Part shown: positions 21,907-31,851 of the stretch, in pieces
Position numbering within the stretch: position 1 is the stretch's first letter
How the letters are laid out: every line of letters begins with the position of its first letter
NCBI RefSeq assembly: GCF_019203985.1
Contig: NZ_JAGSPD010000009.1
Coordinates: forward strand, 62,001 to 126,000
Direction of reading: 5' to 3'
Length of the DNA: 64,000 bases
DNA from: Winogradskyella luteola
GTDB lineage: Bacteria > Bacteroidota > Bacteroidia > Flavobacteriales > Flavobacteriaceae
Notes under the pieces: generated by a model
Told to the model about the DNA's origin: nothing
What the model saw: the letters and a program-made list of their open reading frames with translations, nothing else
The model's database searches: none
Program-made: the position numbers and the translations under genes

Positions 21907-23073
21907 ATGAATTTTAATTTTTTAACGCCTGTTTCAGATGCAGTTTTAGCTCATACAGAACTAATAGCGCAACAAGCTCTAGGCAAAAAAATTAAAATTC
22001 ACTCTAGGCAAAATGGCATTCCAGATTTAGAAAATGTGCAATTAGCAATCATTGGTGTTCAAGAAACCCGAAATGATGTTAATTATATGGGTGCCAATAT
22101 TAACTTTGAATCTGTTAGAAAAACATTTTACACACTGTTTCCTGGCAATTGGCATACAACAATGGCTGATTTGGGTAACATAGAACCTGGTGAGACAGTT
22201 GAGGATACCTATTTTGCAATCAGAACTGCAATTACGGTTTTGGTAGAAAAAAATATCATACCTATAGTACTTGGCGGGAGTCAAGATTTAACTTACGCTA
22301 ATTACCGTGCTTACGATTCTGTAATGCCGATGGTTAACATTGTCAATATAGACACTAATTTTGATTTGGGAGATGCCAATCTTCCAATAAAAAACAATAG
22401 CTATGTCGGTAAAATTATTGTTGAAGAACCTTACAATCTGTTTAACTATTCAACGATTGGATATCAGACCTATTTCAATTCGCAAGAGGAAATAGACCTT
22501 ATGGAAAAGCTTTATTTTGAAGCTTATCGCCTTGGTGAGATTTCTGGAGATATAAATAGAGTTGAGCCATTACTTAGGGATGCTCATATTGTATCTGTGG
22601 ATTTAAAATCGGTAAGAGCAGCAGAAGTCAGTGATAATCAGAAATATTCGCCTAATGGTTTTTCAGGTAAAGAGATATGTGCTATTACACGTTATGCAGG
22701 TATAAGTAATAAGGTGTCGTCAATTGGGATTTACGAATATCACAAATCAAAAAACGACAGTGCCACTTCAATGTTAATGGCACAAATGATCTGGTATTTT
22801 GTAGAAGGAGTAAATTGCCGTGTAGGAGATGATGATTTTACTAATGAAAAACAGTATCAAAAGTATAATGTATTGGTAGAAGATGATGAACTTATTTTTT
22901 ATAAAAGTTTAAAAACGGGGAGGTGGTGGATAGAGATTCCTTTTTTACCAAATGTTAATAATAAATTAAAAAAGCATACGTTATTACCTTGCATGCATTC
23001 CGATTACGTGTTAGCTACTCAGGGTGAAATACCAGAACGATGGTATAAAGCATATCGGAAGAATAGCTTTTAA
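21907..23073 (+). CDS. Arginase/formimidoylglutamase-fold protein, probably catalytically inactive
   Basis: 388 residues. The ureohydrolase fold is recognisable (IPIVLGGSQD, NIVNIDTNFDLG, AHIVSVDLKSVR), and homologues are often annotated as formimidoylglutamase. The two-manganese site needs three Asp/His sets: GGxH, DxHxD and DxD. Here the first His is Gln126, the second is Asn151 and the last Asp is Lys234; only Asp149, Asp153 and Asp232 remain. I infer that it no longer hydrolyses a guanidino substrate. It is cotranscribed with topA, and a terminator separates it from gldK 160 bp on. Conserved placement beside gldKLMN hints at a structural or regulatory role. Confidence 0.78.
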   Translation: MNFNFLTPVSDAVLAHTELIAQQALGKKIKIHSRQNGIPDLENVQLAIIGVQETRNDVNYMGANINFESVRKTFYTLFPGNWHTTMADLGNIEPGETVEDTYFAIRTAITVLVEKNIIPIVLGGSQDLTYANYRAYDSVMPMVNIVNIDTNFDLGDANLPIKNNSYVGKIIVEEPYNLFNYSTIGYQTYFNSQEEIDLMEKLYFEAYRLGEISGDINRVEPLLRDAHIVSVDLKSVRAAEVSDNQKYSPNGFSGKEICAITRYAGISNKVSSIGIYEYHKSKNDSATSMLMAQMIWYFVEGVNCRVGDDDFTNEKQYQKYNVLVEDDELIFYKSLKTGRWWIEIPFLPNVNNKLKKHTLLPCMHSDYVLATQGEIPERWYKAYRKNSF

Positions 23074-23080
23074 AATACGT

Positions 23081-23126
23081 ACTTCATCGATATTTAACAT
23101 ATTCTTTGTCGATGAAGTGCATTTTT
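23081..23126 (+). terminator. Terminator between the arginase-fold gene and gldK
   Basis: ACTTCATCGA and TCGATGAAGT form a perfect 10-bp stem with an 18-base loop, then GC and six T. It makes gldKLMN a separate transcription unit. Confidence 0.7.
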
Positions 23127-23232
23127 TAAGGGTGAAATGCAAAATAAATAAGAAAAAAGTTGTATTTTAAAAAATATATAAATATGTTTACGACCTTAAA
23201 ATTAAGGACGACTAATTTAACCTCGAGTTACT

Positions 23233-24585
23233 ATGAATATTAAGAAGTTTATTTTACTAACCACTGTATTGGTTTTGGTAGCCAGTTGTAACTCTGGAGA
23301 CCGTGGACAATTGGTAGGTGTTAAAGGTAAAAAATGGCACCCAGAGAAGCCTTATGGTATGACATTAGTACCTGGAGGAGCTTTCATTATGGGTAAATCT
23401 GATGATGATATTGCAGGTGTACAAGATGCTCCTACAAAAACAGCAACAGTTCGTGCTTTTTACATGGATGAAACTGAAATTACAAATAGCGAATACCGTC
23501 AATTTGTATTTTGGGTACGTGATTCTATCTTAAGAAAAAATCTAGCTGAAATGGCTGATTTGGAAGGAAAAACTCCTGGCAATGGCGATATTGGTGAGTT
23601 TGCTTATGTAGATGCAAACCCTGATGAGATGAACGCTTACGAAAGTTACATGCTTAATACTTATGGTAATGAGCAAAGAAAAATTAATCGTGAGGCAGAG
23701 TTGTATTTTGATACGGATGATTACCCTGATGAATTATACGCTGAGGTAATGGATGGTATGTACTTACCATTGGAAGAGTCTTATAATGGACAACGCACTT
23801 GGGATGTAAAACAATTCAAGTTTCAATATACGTATATGGATATTGCCAAAGCTGCAAGAGATAGAAACTTAAAGCGATCTGAGGTTATTCAACAGGAAGA
23901 AGTTGAGGTTTATCCAGATACTACAGCTTGGATTAGAGATTTTGCATATTCTTATAATGAGCCTATGCACAATGATTACTTTTGGCATGACGCTTATGGT
24001 GAATATCCAGTAGTTGGTGTGTCTTGGAAACAAGCAAGAGCATTTTGTCAATGGAGAACATTATACCATAACGGTTACCAAAAAAGTAAAGGAAGACAAC
24101 CTGTAAACTCTTACAGATTACCATCTGAAGCAGAATGGGAGTATGCTGCTCGCGGTGGGCTTCAAGGAGCATCTTATCCTTGGGGAGGTCCTTACACTAA
24201 AAATGATAGAGGATGTTTTATGGCTAACTTTAAGCCGTTACGAGGAGATTATGCAGCTGACCAAGCACTGTATACTGTTGAAGCAGATGCTTACGACCCT
24301 AATGACTTTAACCTATACAACATGGCAGGTAATGTGTCAGAATGGGTAGCAGGTTCATACGATCCTTCATCCTATGAATTTTCTTCAACAATCAATCCAA
24401 ATGTAAACGACCCTGATAATACACGTAAGGTTGTAAGAGGTGGATCTTGGAAAGATGTTGCCTATTTCTTACAAGTAAGTTCTAGAGATTATGAATATGC
24501 AGATTCTGCTAGAAGTTACATCGGATTTAGAACAGTTCAGGACTATATGGGTACTGAAGTGACTAAAAACGCAGCTACGAATTAA
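23233..24585 (+). CDS. gldK: Gliding motility / T9SS lipoprotein GldK
   Basis: 450 residues with a lipoprotein signal ending in LVASC (Cys19). The rest is a formylglycine-generating-enzyme-like (SUMF1) domain, seen in TLVPGGAFIMGKS, DETEITNSEYRQF, YRLPSEAEWEYAARGG and NVSEWVAG...VVRGGSWKD. GldK and GldN form the periplasmic ring attached to the outer membrane in the type IX secretion system. It is the first gene of gldKLMN. Confidence 0.96.
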   Translation: MNIKKFILLTTVLVLVASCNSGDRGQLVGVKGKKWHPEKPYGMTLVPGGAFIMGKSDDDIAGVQDAPTKTATVRAFYMDETEITNSEYRQFVFWVRDSILRKNLAEMADLEGKTPGNGDIGEFAYVDANPDEMNAYESYMLNTYGNEQRKINREAELYFDTDDYPDELYAEVMDGMYLPLEESYNGQRTWDVKQFKFQYTYMDIAKAARDRNLKRSEVIQQEEVEVYPDTTAWIRDFAYSYNEPMHNDYFWHDAYGEYPVVGVSWKQARAFCQWRTLYHNGYQKSKGRQPVNSYRLPSEAEWEYAARGGLQGASYPWGGPYTKNDRGCFMANFKPLRGDYAADQALYTVEADAYDPNDFNLYNMAGNVSEWVAGSYDPSSYEFSSTINPNVNDPDNTRKVVRGGSWKDVAYFLQVSSRDYEYADSARSYIGFRTVQDYMGTEVTKNAATN

Positions 24586-24668
24586 TAATATTAAAAAATA
24601 CAAACCCAATTAAATTAACCTACTTAAGTTATTTATCCATTAACTTAAACTAAAAAACTAAACAAATT

Positions 24669-25304
24669 ATGGCACAGAAAGGTAAAATGACAATCACTAA
24701 CATGATCTACGGATTAGGAGCAGCAATCGTAATCGTTGGAGCATTATTTAAAATACAACACTGGCCATACGGTTCAGAGATCTTAACTATAGGTATGATT
24801 GTTGAAGCCCTAGTATTTACTTACTCTGCTTTTGAAAGACAGCAATCAGAATTGGACTGGTCTTTGGTATATCCTGAATTAGCCGGCGGAAATTCATTGG
24901 GGGGCAAAAAGAAAAAAGAAGAGCCAAAAGATGCTGAAGGTCTATTATCTAAAAAACTAGATAATTTATTAAAAGAAGCTAAAATCGATGGTGAGCTTAT
25001 GGCTAGCCTTGGTGATAGCATCAAAAATTTTGAAGGTGCTGCTAAGAATATCAGCCCAACAGTAGATTCAATGACAGCTCAAAAGAAATATAGTGAAGAA
25101 CTATCTTTAGCGGCTGCACAAATGGAGTCTTTAAACAGTCTTTACAAAGTACAGATGGAAAGCGCTAATCGCCAAGCAGCTATTAACGAAGAAGCAGTAG
25201 AAAATGCGACGAAGCTAAAAGAACAAATGCAATCTTTAGCATCTAACCTTTCGTCATTAAATGGTGTATACGGTGGTATGTTATCTGCAATGAACAAAAA
25301 CTAA
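24669..25304 (+). CDS. gldL: Gliding motility / T9SS motor protein GldL
   Basis: 211 residues. Two inner-membrane helices (about 10-27 and 36-54) surround the conserved FKIQHWPYGSE segment; the Glu there is the residue linked to proton-driven rotation in the family. A long cytoplasmic coiled coil (about 85-205) follows. With GldM it makes the T9SS and gliding motor. Confidence 0.96.
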   Translation: MAQKGKMTITNMIYGLGAAIVIVGALFKIQHWPYGSEILTIGMIVEALVFTYSAFERQQSELDWSLVYPELAGGNSLGGKKKKEEPKDAEGLLSKKLDNLLKEAKIDGELMASLGDSIKNFEGAAKNISPTVDSMTAQKKYSEELSLAAAQMESLNSLYKVQMESANRQAAINEEAVENATKLKEQMQSLASNLSSLNGVYGGMLSAMNKN

Positions 25305-25357
25305 TTAGTTTTTAGAGTAATCAATTTAATTAATTAACATTTAAAAACTAAATTACA

Positions 25358-26935
25358 ATGGCAGGAGGAAAATTATCTGCAAGGCAGAAAATGATTAACT
25401 TAATGTACTTAGTATTTATTGCTATGATGGCGATGAATATGTCTAAGGAAGTACTATCCGCTTTCGGATTGATGGAAGCCAAATTTGCTGATGCGAACGC
25501 TTCTACAGCTGATAGAAATGAATTGCTATTAGCAGATCTGAAAGAAAAAAGTAGTGAAAAACCAAAAGAATTTTCAGTACCAGCAGCGCGAGCTCAACAA
25601 ACTGAAATTGCTTCTGATAAGTTTTACAAATACATTGAAACTTTAAAGCAAGACCTTTTAAGAGAAGGGAATTATAAAATAGATCCTGAAACAGGTAAGT
25701 TGCCATTTGAGCAAATGGATAAAACGGATATCTTAGATGAAGCATGGTTCACAGGAGATCGTCTCACAAAAAAAGGACAAGAAGTAATTTCTCAGATTGA
25801 AGCCTACAAAACTTCAATATTAGAAGTGTTATCAAAAGACGAATCTTACAGAGGAACAGCTGAAGATTTTAAGAAGACGTTTAGTATAGATAAAGTAGAA
25901 AATAAAGATGGAAAGAAAATTGACTGGTTGAATTATCATTTTCAAGGTTTTCCTGCGATTGCTTCTTATACTAAACTAACTGCAATGCAAAATGATGTAA
26001 GAGTTGCTCAAGCAAATATGCTTAACCTGTTTTTGGGTAAGGTTGTTACAGAAGCTACAACTTTAAATAATTATAAAGCTATTGTTTTAGCGGACAAATC
26101 TGCATTTTTTGCAGGTGAAAAATTCCAAGGTAGAGTAGTTATTGGTAAATATGCCAATGTTCCACCAGTAAAATTAATGGTTCAAGGTCAAGAAGTAGAC
26201 TTATCTAAAGCTATAGACTCTAGTGGTGCTGCTACATTAGATTTTAATGTTGGTAATGTAGGAGAACATGAAATTAAAGGAGAATTTACGTTTATAGAAA
26301 ATGGTAAGGAATTACCAATTCCTATCCAAGCTAATTACGTTGTAGTACCTAGACCAAACTCAGCTACGATATCAGCAGATAAGATGAATGTTGTTTATCG
26401 TGGTGTTGCAAATCCTATGACCATTTCCTTTGCAGGTGTACCAGACAATAAGGTAAGTGCCAGTGGGCAAGGTTTATCGAAAGTTGGAGGTCAAGGAAAA
26501 TATGTAGTAAATGCAGGATCAGGTAAGGAAATGACAATTAATGTTACTGCTACTCTTGATGATGGATCTAAAGCTAGTGATAGTAAAACATTCAGAATTA
26601 AGGATATACCTGCACCAACAGGTAAAATTGCTGGCCAAATAGGTGTTGTGAAATTACCAAAGCGTAATGTTGAAATAGGTACTGTAGGTGCCGAATTAAA
26701 AGATTTTGTTTTTGATTTACCAATTGTTGTAACTTCATTCAAAATAAAAGTACCTGGACAACCAACAGTAAACGTTGCTGGTACAAAAATGAATGCTCAA
26801 GCTAAATCAGCAATTAAGAAGGCAAGAAGAGGTGATAACATTACAATATTTGATATCAGTGCAAAAATACAAGGCAATGCAAAATATAGATTGCAAAATG
26901 TATCTCCAGTAGTCGTTGAGGTTACAAGCAACTAA
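25358..26935 (+). CDS. gldM: Gliding motility / T9SS motor protein GldM
   Basis: 525 residues. It opens with AGGKLSARQKMINLMYLVF; a single membrane helix (about 12-32) enters the GldL bundle, and the large periplasmic part spans four domains to contact the GldK/GldN ring. Length and the NSATISADKMNVVYRGV region match the family. It lies 53 bp after gldL. Confidence 0.96.
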   Translation: MAGGKLSARQKMINLMYLVFIAMMAMNMSKEVLSAFGLMEAKFADANASTADRNELLLADLKEKSSEKPKEFSVPAARAQQTEIASDKFYKYIETLKQDLLREGNYKIDPETGKLPFEQMDKTDILDEAWFTGDRLTKKGQEVISQIEAYKTSILEVLSKDESYRGTAEDFKKTFSIDKVENKDGKKIDWLNYHFQGFPAIASYTKLTAMQNDVRVAQANMLNLFLGKVVTEATTLNNYKAIVLADKSAFFAGEKFQGRVVIGKYANVPPVKLMVQGQEVDLSKAIDSSGAATLDFNVGNVGEHEIKGEFTFIENGKELPIPIQANYVVVPRPNSATISADKMNVVYRGVANPMTISFAGVPDNKVSASGQGLSKVGGQGKYVVNAGSGKEMTINVTATLDDGSKASDSKTFRIKDIPAPTGKIAGQIGVVKLPKRNVEIGTVGAELKDFVFDLPIVVTSFKIKVPGQPTVNVAGTKMNAQAKSAIKKARRGDNITIFDISAKIQGNAKYRLQNVSPVVVEVTSN

Positions 26936-26994
26936 CATAACATCTATTAAGTAATTAGATTTATAAGTCCAAATTAATATTAATACAAAGTAAG

Positions 26995-27903
26995 ATGAAA
27001 TTGAAGAGTTTTATATATGTAGGATTAGCATTTTTCGCAATACAAACAACTTTTGCACAAGCTAATGTCCTTAATGCCAAAATCCCTGAGGAGATTGGTA
27101 TGAAAACTGAAGCGGAGTTACTCCTAGACAATGACAAACCATTAGAGTATGGTTATGTTGGTGATAGAGACATCTTATTTTCTAAAATGGTTTGGGAAAA
27201 AGTTGTTTTAGACGAGCGTGTTAACTTTCCTTTATATTTTCCTGTTGAAGGTAATTTAGGGGATGACAGGAAATCATTATACCAAGTTTTAAAAGAAAAT
27301 ATGGATAATGGCATGATCTCTAAGGTATATGCAGATTCATATTTTACTGAAGAACGTACATTAAAGGATATGGAAGCTTCGTTGAGTATGAGGAAAATCA
27401 CTGATGCAGGTATACGATATATGAATGAAAATGGAGTAGGTGAAGATGAGGTGCCAGAAGAGTATATAATTGAACGAAATATTGAAGCAGCTGACATTAA
27501 CTCATATTTGATTAAAGGGCTTTGGTATTTTGATAAGCGCCAAGGGGAATTAAAGTATCGCATTCTTGGGATTGCTCCAGCAGCACCAGATGTTAACTTC
27601 ATTGATTCAGAAGATTCTGAAAACAGTGAACCTATCCCTATGTTTTGGGTGTTTTTTCCAGAAGTAAGAGAGATATTACACGAAGCTAAAGCATTTAATA
27701 ATAGTAATAGTGCATCACCTATATCTTTCGATCATTTATTGAATAGCCGTCGTTTTCATGGTGTAATATATAAAGAGGAAAATGTGTACGGTGATAGAGA
27801 GATTACTGAATATGTAGCAGAAAATGCATTGATGCAACTTTTAGAATCAGAACGTATCAAAGATAAAATTAGAAACTTTGAACAAGATATGTGGAGTTAC
27901 TAA
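26995..27903 (+). CDS. gldN: Gliding motility / T9SS ring protein GldN
   Basis: 302 residues with a signal peptide ending at TFAQ (about 21). The mature protein contains DILFSKMVWEKVVLDERVNFPLYFP (seen around 60-85) and IPMFWVFFPEVREIL, both typical of GldN/PorN. It associates with GldK in the periplasmic ring. A terminator follows directly, ending the operon. Confidence 0.96.
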   Translation: MKLKSFIYVGLAFFAIQTTFAQANVLNAKIPEEIGMKTEAELLLDNDKPLEYGYVGDRDILFSKMVWEKVVLDERVNFPLYFPVEGNLGDDRKSLYQVLKENMDNGMISKVYADSYFTEERTLKDMEASLSMRKITDAGIRYMNENGVGEDEVPEEYIIERNIEAADINSYLIKGLWYFDKRQGELKYRILGIAPAAPDVNFIDSEDSENSEPIPMFWVFFPEVREILHEAKAFNNSNSASPISFDHLLNSRRFHGVIYKEENVYGDREITEYVAENALMQLLESERIKDKIRNFEQDMWSY

Positions 27904-27927
27904 TCAACTCGCATCATAAATTATCTA

Positions 27928-27956
27928 AACGCCCACTTAAAAAGTGGGCGTTTTTT
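27928..27956 (+). terminator. Terminator after gldN
   Basis: AACGCCCACTT / AAGTGGGCGTT is a perfect stem with a 3-A loop and a T-run. Confidence 0.88.
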
Positions 27957-28035
27957 ATATCTAAATATCATGTTGAATTTAGGCTGAGATGTATTAAAAA
28001 CTGCATGATTTATAAAATGAGATTATTTCGTTGCT

Positions 28036-28043
28036 TACTTTTG
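28036..28043 (+). promoter_or_regulatory. -7 box very close to the oxidoreductase start
   Basis: TACTTTTG fits TAnnTTTG and ends only 5 bases before the ATG at 28049. The transcript would therefore start at or next to the start codon. No good -33 box is visible. Confidence 0.5.
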
Positions 28044-28048
28044 CAATA

Positions 28049-29095
28049 ATGAAAGAAGTGGATTATATTATAGTTGGATGCGGGCTAGCAAGCATCACTT
28101 TTTGTGAGCAATTAATAACAAACCATAAAACCTTTGTGGTATTTGATGATAGTTCCCAAAAATCCTCAATAGTTGCCGCTGGGCTTTACAATCCTGTAAT
28201 TCTTAAACGTTTCTCTGAAGTTTGGAAAGCCAAAGAACAACTAAACATTGCTTTACCGGTTTACAAAAAAATTGAATCGGACTTAAATATTAAGATAGAT
28301 TATAAACTTCAACTCTTAAGACGATTTACCTCTATTGAAGAACAAAACCTTTGGTTTAATGCCACGGACAAACCAAAATTAGAACCTTATCTTTCTACTC
28401 AAATTATAAAAAATGAAAATATATGCATTGATGCTCCTTTTGGGTATGGAGAAGTACTACATGCTGGTCGATTGGATACTAAAACACTAATAACAGCCTA
28501 CAAGAACTTTTTAAGACAAAATGATAGTTTAGAGGAACAGCAACTTCGATATGAAAAGCTTAAAATTAAAGCAACTTCAATACAATATGAAGATATAAAA
28601 GGCAAGCATATCGTATTTGCTGAAGGCTTTGGAGTAATAAAGAACCCTTATTTTAATCATATTCCACTCAACGGTACAAAAGGGGAGGTGCTAACTATTA
28701 AAGCTCCAGATTTACTGATAGACTTTGGTATTAAATCTTCTGTATTTATAATCCCAATTGATAACGATACATATTATGTTGGTGCTACTTATAATTGGAA
28801 AGACAAAACACATTTACCTACTGAAGAAGGAAAAAGTGAGTTGATTACCAAATTAAAAACTTTTGTTAAATGCGATTTTGAAGTTGTTAATCATGTTGCA
28901 GGCATAAGACCAACAGTAAAAGATAGGCGACCGTTAATTGGTAGACATCATAAACATCAAAATTTATATGTTTTAAACGGCTTAGGTACAAGAGGAGTCA
29001 TGATTGCGCCCTATGTTGCAGAAAAACTTTTTGATTTCATTGAAAACGATGTCCCTTTAGACCATGAAATAGACATTCGTCGTTTCTTAGTGTAA
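28049..29095 (+). CDS. FAD-dependent oxidoreductase of the DAO (glycine/D-amino-acid oxidase) family
   Basis: 348 residues from the ATG at 28049; six upstream codons that are also open are unlikely to be used. The N-terminal dinucleotide fold is VDYIIVGCGLASITF with a GxGxxS variant. The C-terminal FAD-contact region GIRPTVKDRRPLIGRH and NGLGTRGVMIAPYVAEKL is well preserved. The substrate is unknown; related enzymes oxidise amines or amino acids. It stands alone after gldKLMN and is convergent with the DUF983 gene. Confidence 0.85.
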   Translation: MKEVDYIIVGCGLASITFCEQLITNHKTFVVFDDSSQKSSIVAAGLYNPVILKRFSEVWKAKEQLNIALPVYKKIESDLNIKIDYKLQLLRRFTSIEEQNLWFNATDKPKLEPYLSTQIIKNENICIDAPFGYGEVLHAGRLDTKTLITAYKNFLRQNDSLEEQQLRYEKLKIKATSIQYEDIKGKHIVFAEGFGVIKNPYFNHIPLNGTKGEVLTIKAPDLLIDFGIKSSVFIIPIDNDTYYVGATYNWKDKTHLPTEEGKSELITKLKTFVKCDFEVVNHVAGIRPTVKDRRPLIGRHHKHQNLYVLNGLGTRGVMIAPYVAEKLFDFIENDVPLDHEIDIRRFLV

Positions 29096-29136
29096 AAGTA
29101 AAAAGTTACTTTCTTTTGTAAGCTTAGTATGCTTTG

Positions 29137-29520
29137 TTACTTTTTAGCCAACTCCTTATCATAACTCATAAAAAGGTTAATCCAAATATTACGGGATAAA
29201 CGCATTATAACAGGCATAAAACCAATTAAGGTCAGTATAATGGAAATAAAGGCTACTGTAATTGAAGACTCAAACATTAAATAACTAATTACAAAGGCAG
29301 CGACAGCAAAGGCAATACCTACAGCATAGCTCACATACATAGAACCATAGAAAAACGAAGGTTCCATTCGATATTTAGTGTTACAATGCGAACAATTATC
29401 ATTGATCTTTAATGTATCGGAAAGTACATAAGGATTTTTAACGGTGTACATAGATTCTTTGTGGCATTTGGGACATGCGCCAAAAAGAATACTATAAAGT
29501 TTCATTCCTTTTCTTATCAT
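29137..29520 (-). CDS. DUF983 family zinc-ribbon membrane protein
   Basis: 127 residues from the ATG at 29520; the frame is open to 29640, but that part does not match the family start. Cys16-x2-Cys19 (GACPKCH) and Cys43-x2-Cys46 (DNCSHC) form a zinc ribbon, followed by two membrane helices (about 61-80 and 85-105). Function is unknown. A minus-strand -7 box TATCTTTG (complement of 29557-29564) fits the chosen start. It is divergent from the ABC-F gene. Confidence 0.85.
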   Translation of the reverse strand: MIRKGMKLYSILFGACPKCHKESMYTVKNPYVLSDTLKINDNCSHCNTKYRMEPSFFYGSMYVSYAVGIAFAVAAFVISYLMFESSITVAFISIILTLIGFMPVIMRLSRNIWINLFMSYDKELAKK

Positions 29521-29629
29521 ATTGAAAACCTTTACTTTTGCGTTTTTAAAACAATACAAAGATAATTTTTTACAATTCTTATATTGTAACAATTGTAACT
29601 TTATTGCAATCGTGTGATTCAAAATATTT

Positions 29630-31540
29630 ATGCTAAACATTCATAATTTATCAATTTCCTTTCAAGGCGAATATCTGTTCGAAGATATTACCTTTAAACT
29701 TGGCGCAGGCGATCGTATAGGGCTAATCGGAAAGAATGGAGCTGGTAAATCTACAATGCTCAGAATCTTATCTAAAGAACAGGAAGCAGACACAGGGCAA
29801 ATTGCAGCAGACAAAGATTTAAAGATTGGGTTCTTAAAACAAGATATTGATTTTGACTTTGGAAAGACAGTTTTGGAAGAGTCTTACGAAGCTTTTAAAG
29901 ATATTAAAGCATGTGAAGCAAAACTCGAAGAGATTAACATTCAATTAGCTGAACGAACAGATTACGAAAGTGAATCGTACAATCAATTGATGATAGATTT
30001 AAATGAGATTCAACATCAATACGAAATCTTAGGGGGCTACAATTATCAAGGTGAGACTGAAAAAATTCTTCAAGGTTTAGGGTTTAAACGTAATGACTTT
30101 AATAAGCTTACGGACACCTTTTCTGGTGGTTGGAGAATGCGAATAGAATTGGCAAAGCTCTTACTTCAAAATAATGATCTCTTACTTTTAGATGAGCCTA
30201 CCAACCACTTAGATATTGAATCGATTATTTGGTTAGAGAATTTTTTAAAAAATTATAGAGGAGCTGTAGTTATTGTATCTCACGATAAAATGTTTTTAGA
30301 TAATGTTACCAATCGTACAATAGAAATTTCCTTAGGACGCATCTATGATTATAACAAGCCTTACACTAAGTTTTTAGAGCTCAGAAAGGAAATGAAAGTA
30401 CAACAGTTATCGGCGCAAAAAAACCAAGAGAAGCAGATACAACACACAGAAAAACTAATTGAGAAATTTAGGGCAAAAGCCTCTAAAGCCACAATGGCAC
30501 AATCTTTAATCAAAAAACTAGATCGTATTGACAGAATTGAGGTAGATGAAGACGATAATAGTGTAATGACCTTAAATTTTCCGGTTTCCATAACGCCAGG
30601 AAAAGTTGTGGTAGAAATGGATAATGTTTCTAAAAATTATGGAGATTTACAAGTTTTGCATGGTGTGGATTTATCAATTCCCAGAGATACAAAAACGGCT
30701 TTTGTTGGTCAAAACGGTCAAGGCAAATCGACATTAGCAAAGATTATAGTAGGTGAAATAGAATACCAAGGACAACTCACTTTGGGGCATAATGTACAAA
30801 TCGGTTATTTTGCACAGAATCAGGCTGAGTATTTAGACGGAAGTAAAACGGTTTTAGATACTATGATTGATGCTGCTAATGAAACCAACAGAAGTAAAGT
30901 TCGTGATATTTTAGGTTCATTTTTGTTTAGAGGAGAGGAAGTCGAGAAATATGTTAGAGTACTTTCTGGTGGTGAACGTAATAGATTGGCATTAGCAAAA
31001 TTATTATTGCAACCACTCAATGTTTTAATAATGGATGAGCCTACAAATCATCTGGATATTAAATCTAAAAACGTACTAAAAGAGGCTTTAAAAAAGTTTG
31101 AAGGAACTTTGATTTTGGTTTCACACGATAGAGATTTTCTACAAGGGTTGACAAATACGGTTTACGAGTTTAAAGACCAAAACATTAAAGAATATTTAGG
31201 AGATATAGATTACTATTTAGGGCAACGCAACCTGGAAAACATGAGGGAAGCAGAGAAACGAACGATTGTTGCAAAACAGCCTAAGGCAAATAGTAGTAAA
31301 AAGAGCTACGAAGATTTGAAAAAACTAAAATCCCTAAATAATAAATTGAGCAATGTTGAATCTAAAATCAACCAGCTCGAAAAGGACATAAAAAATGATG
31401 ATGTTGCACTTGCAACCAATTATGATGAAACAGTTTCCGATCCTATTTTTTTTGATTCCTATCAAGCTAAAAAAATAGATTTAGAAAAGCTTATGACCGA
31501 TTGGGAAACTATTCAAGAACAAATTGAGCGTTTAAACTAA
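29630..31540 (+). CDS. ABC-F family ATPase (ribosome-associated type)
   Basis: 636 residues with two ABC domains and no membrane part. Walker A motifs are GKNGAGKST at 34-42 and GQNGQGKST near 363. Signature and Walker B are DTFSGGW...LLLLDEPTNHLD and LSGGERNR...LIMDEPTNHLD. The charged interdomain linker (about 245-300) would reach the ribosomal P-tRNA, and a C-terminal coiled coil (about 555-636) resembles Uup/YheS. Such proteins act on stalled or special translation states; some give antibiotic resistance. Which subfamily this is cannot be settled by eye. The next ORF overlaps its stop. Confidence 0.92.
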   Translation: MLNIHNLSISFQGEYLFEDITFKLGAGDRIGLIGKNGAGKSTMLRILSKEQEADTGQIAADKDLKIGFLKQDIDFDFGKTVLEESYEAFKDIKACEAKLEEINIQLAERTDYESESYNQLMIDLNEIQHQYEILGGYNYQGETEKILQGLGFKRNDFNKLTDTFSGGWRMRIELAKLLLQNNDLLLLDEPTNHLDIESIIWLENFLKNYRGAVVIVSHDKMFLDNVTNRTIEISLGRIYDYNKPYTKFLELRKEMKVQQLSAQKNQEKQIQHTEKLIEKFRAKASKATMAQSLIKKLDRIDRIEVDEDDNSVMTLNFPVSITPGKVVVEMDNVSKNYGDLQVLHGVDLSIPRDTKTAFVGQNGQGKSTLAKIIVGEIEYQGQLTLGHNVQIGYFAQNQAEYLDGSKTVLDTMIDAANETNRSKVRDILGSFLFRGEEVEKYVRVLSGGERNRLALAKLLLQPLNVLIMDEPTNHLDIKSKNVLKEALKKFEGTLILVSHDRDFLQGLTNTVYEFKDQNIKEYLGDIDYYLGQRNLENMREAEKRTIVAKQPKANSSKKSYEDLKKLKSLNNKLSNVESKINQLEKDIKNDDVALATNYDETVSDPIFFDSYQAKKIDLEKLMTDWETIQEQIERLN

Positions 31541-31722
31541 TGGAAGAATATTTCTTTCAATGTCCTTATTGTTGGGAGCAAATATCAATGCTTATCGATA
31601 TGTCCCAAAATCATCAAAAATACATTGAAGATTGTGAGATTTGTTGCAATCCCATTCAGATTTCAGTGACTACGGAAGGTCAAGAAATTATTGATTTTCA
31701 AGCAGAAAGCATAGAACAGTGA
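31540..31722 (+). CDS. CPXCG-motif cysteine-rich protein
   Basis: 60 residues. Cys8-Pro-Tyr-Cys11 and Cys32/Cys35/Cys36 would bind one zinc ion. The family is small and uncharacterised. The start codon shares a base with the ABC-F stop (TAATG), so translation is coupled. Confidence 0.85.
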   Translation: MEEYFFQCPYCWEQISMLIDMSQNHQKYIEDCEICCNPIQISVTTEGQEIIDFQAESIEQ

Positions 31723-31851
31723 AAATATTAAGTATTTGAAAATCAAATATTTATTTTCAAACATATGCGTTTCGTCGAAAAAATTTGCAGTTTATGGAAA
31801 TAGGTTTTATATTCGATAAATTATTGTGTCCCTCCACAAAATCTAGCTATT

